DNA from: JAWAAW01 sp964353335
Lineage (GTDB): Archaea; Nanobdellota; Nanobdellia; Woesearchaeales; ARS49
DNA length: 64,000 bases
Direction: 5' to 3'
Assembly (NCBI GenBank): GCA_964353335.1
Contig: CAYGVI010000001.1
Coordinates: forward strand, 1 to 64,000
Shown piece after piece: positions 31,301 through 40,300 of the stretch. The notes beneath the pieces were generated by a model. The model was not told the DNA's origin. It saw only the letters and a program-made list of their open reading frames with translations, and made no database searches. The translations under genes and the position numbers were made by a program. Within the stretch, counting starts at the first letter, position 1. Each line of letters starts with the position of its first letter.

Positions 31301-34300
31301 TACAAGCTGAAAGTGACTGTATTTGAGAACGATACAATCGAAAAGTATGCAACAAGCGATACAATGCTTGGCAATTTCACCCTTGGGCACATGCCCACTG
31401 TAGTTGTAATCGCGCCAATTAACAAGAGCTTCCCTGACAGGCGCCCTGTGTCGCTGGTGATAAATGCGACTGATTCTGATGGAATTGACACAGCCATAGC
31501 ATCTGTCACACTGCCGAATGGCAATGTTGAAAATCTCACAATGGGCTCAGGGCAGGTCAGCGACAATTTCAACACAGATACTATGGGCACATACTGGGAC
31601 CCATACAGCTACACAGGACCCTCACAGATTTGCACAACAAACATAGACACAACAGTTCCAGGCAAGGCATACATCTCCCTGAGCGGAGACGGCACGCCTG
31701 AAACAGACACATACTGTGTAATCGGCTCAAACAGGGCAATTGACGGCGACTTTGACATCAATGTCACATTTGACATACTAAGCAACATAGGAAAAGACGG
31801 AATACTCAACTTTGCACTCACAGAAGTCCCTGACCCAACCACAACAGCCAAGACAATAATCTTCGCAGTCTCCAACTGGAGCGGCTACGAGCCAGGATAT
31901 GAAATTTATGTGAATGACGGGACTTACGCAGGCTACCCGCTGAATTTAAGGCTGTCAAATGACACAGCCGGAAAGCTAAGGATAAAGCGCACAGGAAACA
32001 ACTTCACATTCTACACCTGGAGCAGCGGATGGATAAAGGAAAACCTCACACAAGACACATTTGACTTTGCCCGCTCGCTTTACATATCGCTCCAACTCGA
32101 ATCAGCATACCCCGGATGGGGCGAACGCAATGCCACATTCGCTGATTTCGGAGTGAACAGCGCAAACCTGACATTCGCAATATTCAACAATACACTGCAA
32201 ATCGGAAACTACAATGTCTCGTTCATAGTTAATGATACAATTGGAATAACCAACCGCGATGCGCACACTAATTTCTCAGTGTACCTGCACAACGACCCGC
32301 CGTCAGTGCCGTGGATACTTGCGCCCTATGTTGGGGAAATGATTTCGGGATTGTTCAACATAACATGGACGCCATCAGTTGACGAGGAAGGCGATGCGCT
32401 GCAGTTCAACATCACACTGTTGAATGCTGACTTCAGCATCAATTCAACAATAACCTCCAACTACGGCGATGAAAATTCCACAGACTACGAATGGAACACC
32501 AGCCAGTTCCCTGATGGCATCTACTCCCTGAATGTCACAGTATTTGAGACCAGCACGCCTGAAAAACTCTCCAACTCAAACGTGCTGGACGGCAACTTCA
32601 CTGTTGACAACACCCCGCCGAACATAACCCTTGGAGAGTGCGTTCCAAACCCGTCAACCCTGGCACAGATGGTGAGGTGCAATGCCACAGTGACTGACGC
32701 CCTTGCGGGAATAAGCACTGTAACAGCGAACATAACACTGCCAAATGGCTCTGTTGTGAATGTGACAGTGGTTTACCAGGGCAACGATGTCTATAACTTC
32801 TCATACTTGACCGCAGTCAGTGCCCTGCACACAGTAACATGGCGCGCGAATGACACTGTCACGACAGGGCGCAATAACATAGCAACTGCGACAGCGACCT
32901 TCCAGGTCGGCGTACCGCCAACAGTGGTTGTTATCGCGCCGATTAACAAGAGCTTCCCTGACAGGCGACCTGTCTCGCTGGTGATTAACGCAAGCAGCAC
33001 TAACGGCATTGACACTGCAATTGCTTCTGTCACACTGCCTGACAACTCTGTTGAAAACCTGACAATGGGCTCTGGAATGGTGAGCGATGACTTCAGCACA
33101 GACACAATGGGCACTTACTGGGACCCGTACAGCTACATAGGGCCTTCGCAGAACTGCATAACAAACATTGACACAACAGCGCCAGGCAAGGCATATGTCT
33201 CGCTGAGCGGGGACGGCTCGCCTGAAACAGACACTTACTGCATGATTGCCTCTGCCAAAGCAGTGCAGGGCGACTTTGACATCAATGTGAGCTTTGACAT
33301 GCTCAGCTCGCTGGGCAAGGACACCATACTTTATCTTGCACTTACAGAAGTGCCTGACCCCACCACAACAACAAAGACAATACTCTATGGCGTTTCAAAC
33401 TGGAGCGGTTATGATTCAGGATATGAAGTCTATGTGAGCGAAGAAAACTACACAGGCTATCCGCTGAATTTAAGGCTGTCAAATGATTCTTCAGGCAAGC
33501 TCAGGATAAAGCGCCAAGGAAGCAACTTCTCATTCTACTTCTGGAGCGGGGGATGGATTAAGGAAAACCTTACGCAGGACACATTTGACTTTGCGCGCGC
33601 ACTATATGTCTCATTCCAGCTAGAGTCAGCATATCCTGGCTGGGGCGAGCGCAATGTAACATTCGCTGATTTCGGCGCGAACTATGCCAATTTGACATTC
33701 GCAATATTCAACAACACACTGCAGATTGGGAATTACAATGTTTCATTCATAGTCAACGACACACTTGGAATCACTAACAGGGATGCGTTCACAAACTTCT
33801 CTGTTTACGAATACAACAACAAGCCGTCAACGCCTTGGATACTTGCGCCGTATATTGGCGAAATAATATCAGGGCTGTTCGACATAACCTGGTCGCAAGT
33901 GAGTGACGAGGAAAACAACAATGTGCAGTTCAATATCACCCTGCTTAACCCCGATGGAAGCTTTAACGCGACATTGGTTTCCGACTATGGCGATATCAGC
34001 ACAACAAACTATTTATGGAACACAACCCAACACCTTGATGGTGTTTATTCGCTCAATGTCACGGTGTTCGAGAACGATACAGTTGAAAGGCGGTCCAACT
34101 CAAACGTGCTGGACGGCAATTTCACTGTGGACAACACTCCGCCAAGCGTCACAAACCTCACACCAACAGAAGGGACAAACTACAGCCAGAATCTTAGCGT
34201 TAACATTTCTGCAATAGTCACAGACCTGCTTTCACAAGTGGATGTTGTGATTGCAGAGGTTGTGAAGCCAAACGGGCAGTACATAAATTACACCCTTACC

Positions 34301-37300
34301 AACAACTCGCAGAGCACATATTTGATGGAGTTCAATGACACAAACAGGATTGGGCAGTACAATGTCACGTTCATCGCGAACGATACACTCAACAACATCA
34401 ACCGCACTGAAACAACATTCTTCGTGACGTATGACACAGAACGACCGGCAGTGTTTGACGCGCATCCGTATGCCGGCTACAGCACATACCTGTTCGGCAA
34501 TGTGTCAGTGTCAGCAATAGCGACTGACAACACTGCGATAAGCAGGATTTATGCAAACATAACCCTGCCGAACGGCACAACAATCACTCTCACTCCAACA
34601 AACACAGAATACGCAACTGACACTTACACCGTGCTGCTCCTCCACCTTAATGAGGAACAGGGCGCGCCTGCTGACAGCTCAGGAAACAGCATCACAGCCG
34701 CATTCGCAGGAACAGGATACACGCAGAACGTGACAGGCAAGTTCAGCAAGGCAGTGCAGTTTGACGGCTCTGACGCGTACATCAATGTTTCAAATGGCGG
34801 GCCGTTTGACTTTGGCGCAGCGCAAAACTTCACACTTGAGGCATGGGTGAATCCCGCAGATATCGGCGACATCCAGCCAATCGCCTGCAAGCTTGACCCT
34901 GACAACTCAAACACACCTGCATATGTCCTTGCAATAACTAATGCAGGACTGCCGTATTTCACTATCAGGAATGCAACAGGCGCCACGTTCACTGCAACAG
35001 CAACAACAAATGTCTTGGGAGGGCTGCACCACGTTGCAGGAGTCAGGGACACAGCAAGCCAGCAGTGCCTGGTTTATGTTGACGGCGTCCTTGAAGGAAC
35101 AGCAACCTGCCCTGCGATTGACACAACAAACAACCAGGACCTGCTTATCGGAATAGACTGTGGCACACAAGCGCCACTTAATGGCCTGCTTGACGAAGTG
35201 CGCGTCAGCAATGCCTCGCGCACAGGATTCTCGCCTGACTATTACAACCTGTACTACAACAACCTCACACAGAAAGGAAGGTACAATGTCACGTTCTTTG
35301 TAAATGACACAAGGAACAACATTAACGCGACAACAACAACTTACTTTGTGAGAAATGCGCAGGCAATAATTGACCTGCTTAATTACAGCGATGACTTTGT
35401 GAATTTCACAATAAAGTACTCGAATGCATCAGGCGTGCTTAACCTGAATATCACTCCAAACAGCACAATAAGAACGATTCAGGCAATCGGCTATTACGAA
35501 TCAAGCCCGAACAGCATACTGCGCATTGGAACAGAGATTAACGAAAGCTTCTTCCCGAAGGACACAAACTACACAATTGACGCGTCAGGGCTCAACTTCA
35601 CGACACTTAATGTCACGCGCACTGCAACAAGCGGGACAATCCTGTACAAGTGCGAAAACTTTAACACAACCACCCAAAGCTGCATTGACCTGTGTGCGAA
35701 TGGCAATGAAACAGACAGCTGCCCTGCACAGCCATTGGGGCTCTGGGTGCCGATAGAGAACATTATCCCAGGGCAGAATTACACATTCATTCTCACAAAT
35801 GCCACAGACCCAGGATTTGCAGAATGGAACGCAACCCAGCAGCCGGGTGAAACAAACACGACATCAACAAGCCCGGTGGTTGCAGTGCAGTCAAACATAA
35901 CACCCACGGCAGGACAGTACGTGCTGTTGGGCTACGGAGAACTGCAGGGCGCGTCAAACCAGCTTGATGTTGGGGCCCTGCTGTCGCTCAACGACACATC
36001 CATTATCGGCAACGCGAGCTGGCAGCCTGACACAAACAGGACAGGAAACCCGCCAGGCGACTATGTTCCATTCTTCACGCACCAGATTACAAACCTGAGC
36101 AGCAGCGCGCAAAACCTGAGCGTCAAATATTACGCGGAAAACGGGCAGACCACATTTATCAGGCGCGCAAGGGCAATTAATCTCAGGGTGAACAACAGCG
36201 ATGCCCTGACAAATGACTCCGGAAGCGCATTCCAGACACTCACCCCTGCAGGAACATACATTTCAGTCACAAACCTTTCATTCACGCCTGCAACAGCACA
36301 ACGCTACCTTGTGCTTGCATCAGCAGAAGTCGCGCCAAACAGCCTGACGCAGTCAGTGTTCACCCGCCTGCTCCATAACGGCACAGAGCGCGCTTACACT
36401 GCGCACGAGGGCAAGGCAACAACAGACATTGACATTTTCGCGACACAAATGGTCATTAATGCGTCTGCGAATGTGGCGCAGAACTTCACCCTGCAGGCGC
36501 AATCAGAGACCTCTGCTGCAAAGCAAATCAGGAGGGCGCGCATATCCGCAATCCCGCTCACAGACGTATTCCAGAATGAAAGCGAGCCAATAAGCACCAC
36601 AACCTCAAGCACACTGCAGAACAAGACATTCCTGTTCTTCAGCCTGGCAAGCACAAATGACGTGCTCATACTTGGAAGCGCTGACATTAACATAAGTTCG
36701 TGCACAAACGGCAACTTCATAGGCGCACAGCTGTACATTGACGGCAGTGTTGTGGGCAACCTTACGCAGGGATGCAAAGACCCGACTGATGTGTTCTCAT
36801 TCATAACCGCGCAGGTGCTTAACCTGGGCACAGGAAGCCACACTGCAGTGCTTAAGTTCAACAGGATTGCAGGCTCAGGAGGAACTGTCGGGATAAAGCG
36901 GGCAAGAATAACAGTTGTCCCCATAACGCCAAACCTTCCGCCAAGCATAGCACAGGTCATACTTAACACAACAGACCCGCTGACAAATGACACAGACCAG
37001 AACCTGACTGCATACTTCATCAATGTGACAGACCCTGACAATGACCCTGTCAAGAACATAACAGACTGGCGCGTAAACAACGTGAGCATAACCTTGTTGA
37101 ACATGCCGTTTGAAGGAGGCTCAAACGCAACATACACAAGGGATTATTCTGTATATGGAAGCAACAGCACAGTGATTAACGCGACGTGGCTGCAGGCAGG
37201 CGGCTTTGACAGCTGGGGCGCGTACAGCTTCAATGGCATTGACAGCAGAATCAGGGTTCAGCATAACGAGTCGCAGAACATAAGCACCCAGGGAACCTGG

Positions 37301-40300
37301 TCATTCTGGATTAAAATCAATAACAATGATACCTGCCAGGCATTCCTGTCAAAGAGGGATTCATACCTTTTCAACAATGGGTGGGGAATGGGATTCCAGT
37401 TCGCAGGCACCCCCAACATAAGATTTGAATACGCGCCCTCAGGCGGACTGCACAATTTCAGCGCATACAGCGGTTCTTACCTGCCTGTCAATACCTGGAC
37501 AATGCTCACATTTGTCTACAATGCCAATGACACAGTGCAGAACGGAAGACTGTATGTCAATGGAAATGAGGTTGCGCCTGAGTATTATGAAAACGCAGAT
37601 GCACCCCTGTATCTCAGCAACAGCGACATTTACATCGGCGCAGTCAACAATGGCACAAACTGCCGGCTGAACGGCACAATGGATGAAGTCAGAATCTATA
37701 ACAGGTCATTGTCTGTAGAAGAGATAGTGCTTCTCTACCAAAACCAGACAACAATAATGTCTGCGCAGGAAACAATAGATGGCGAAGTCTGGCAGGTGTG
37801 CGCCACGCCGAATGATGACCAGGTTGATGGCAACACAGTGTGCAGCAATACTGTGCTGATAAAACCAAAGCCCGTTTTCAACTTCAGCAATATTTCCCTG
37901 ACAAAAACCGACTTCCCAGACCCTGTCAACAAGAGCCAAAACCTGACATACCAGATAAACATCAGCTCAACAGGCAACGGAACAGCATACAATGTAACAG
38001 TAAATGATACTTATTCAACGCGCGTAATCTATCTCACATCACAACCAACACCAATTGCAGGGACAAACAACTACTGGGTGCTTGGAAACCTGACTCCTGG
38101 CTCAAACAGGACAATCAACATAACTGTCCTTGTGATGAACATAACAAACGGCACAATCATCAATAACACAGTAAACATTTCATACAACAATGAGACAGGC
38201 GCACTGCTTAACCTCAGCGCATCAATAAACACCACAGTGCTCAATATCCCGCCAGTAATCGCGCAGGTTATCCTGAACACAACAGATAACACGCTGAATG
38301 ACACTGACCAGAATCTCACTGCGTATTTCATCAATGTGACTGACGGCAACAATGACCCTGTCAAGAATATCACTGACTGGAGGCTGGAGAACTTAAGCAT
38401 TGCGATACTTAACATGCCTTTCGAGGGCGGAAGCACAGATACATTCACAAAAGACTATTCCATGAGTGGGAACAATGGGAGCGTTGTCAATGCAGTCTGG
38501 AATGCGACAGGGGGATATGACAGGTTCGGCGCATACCAGTTCAACGGCGCAAACACCTATATCAACCTCACTGGCTACTTGAACTTTAGTGCCAATAACT
38601 TCACAACAACTGTCTGGTTCTGGACAAATGCCTCGCACGATGGAAAGATACTTTCAACAACAAGTGCTTTCCACCAAATGCAGGTGTTCACGGGTAAGTT
38701 CAGGGTCTGCATAAGCGGGTGCGTTGTTGGAACTCAAACGATATCTGATGGGCAATGGCACTTTGCAGCAGTCATTGGAAACAGCACAGGCATTTATGCA
38801 TTCCTTGACGGCAACTCAATACCGGATATTTCAAAGGCAGCTTCAACTGCAGACATGACCGGAATAGCAAGAATAGGCGCACAGGGCGCAGGAACAGGGG
38901 CAACAGGGCCTGCGTATTACTTCAATGGAAGGATTGACGAGGTAATGGCATACAACAGGACATTCTCATTGGAGGAAATACAGGCATTATACAACAACAG
39001 GACAGACATCATGGTTTCCCAGCAGCTTTCTGAAGGGCAAAACTGGACAATCTGCGTGACTCCAAATGACAAAACACAGGATGGCAATACAGTATGCAGC
39101 AATAATGTTCTTGTAAAGCCGAAAAAAGTGGTCTACAATGTGAGCAATATTTCAGTTGTAAAGACAGATTCCCCGGACCCTGTAAATGTAAGCTCGAATT
39201 TGACATATGTAATCAATGTCACAAGCAATGGAAACGGAACAGCATACAATGTCACTGTGAATGATACTTATCCGCCACAAGTCATCTATTTAACATCACA
39301 GCCAACACCACTTGCAGGCACAAATAACACGTGGATAATCGGCAACCTAACACCAGCAACAAGCGTGCTCATCAACATAACAGTATTCACGCTCAACGTA
39401 ATCAATGGAACACTAATCAATAACACAGTAAATGCCAGCTTCCAAAACGAAACAGGAATTCCGTTCAACAGAAGCACGATAATCAACACAACAGTAATTG
39501 TCCCGGTGTATGTGGTGTTCAATGCCAGCAACATATCTGTAGTAAAGACAGACTCCCCAGACCCTGTAAACACAAGCAGCACACTTTCATACGTGATTAA
39601 TGTAACAAGCAACGGCAACGGAACAGCATACAATGTAACAGTCAATGACACATACCCACCCCAAGTCATCTACCAAACATCCAACCCCACACCGCTTGCA
39701 GGCACTAATAATAGCTGGGTACTTGGCAATCTCACCCCAGGAACAAGCATACTCATCAACATAACAGTATTCACACTAAATGTCAGCAACGGAACCCTGA
39801 TTAACAACACGGCAAACGCAAGCTTCAACAACGAAACAGGCATATTACTCAATAGAAGCACGACAATCAACACAACAGTCATAGTGTATCCGCAGTACAA
39901 CTTCACAAACATAACAATAACAAAGACTGACCGCCCTGACCCAGTCACAGAAGACAATGACCTGTATTACCAGATTAACATCTCAAGCACAGGAAACGGC
40001 ACTGCGTACAGCCTGACACTCACAGACATTTACCCGCCAGAGGCATACTATGTCACTGCACTGCCCGCACCTGATGTAGGCACAAACAACACGTGGTCAT
40101 TCGGTACAATAGTTCAGGGGACAAACATCAGCATAAACATAACAGTGCACGTGCCAAACGGGACTACAGGAATGCACATTAACAACACTGCAAACATAAC
40201 ATACCAGAATGAGACAGGCCAAATTGTCAGCGCAAATGCAACAGCAAACACCACAGTCTACACATTCCGCTACTTTGTTGAAACAATAGAGCACCACTTT

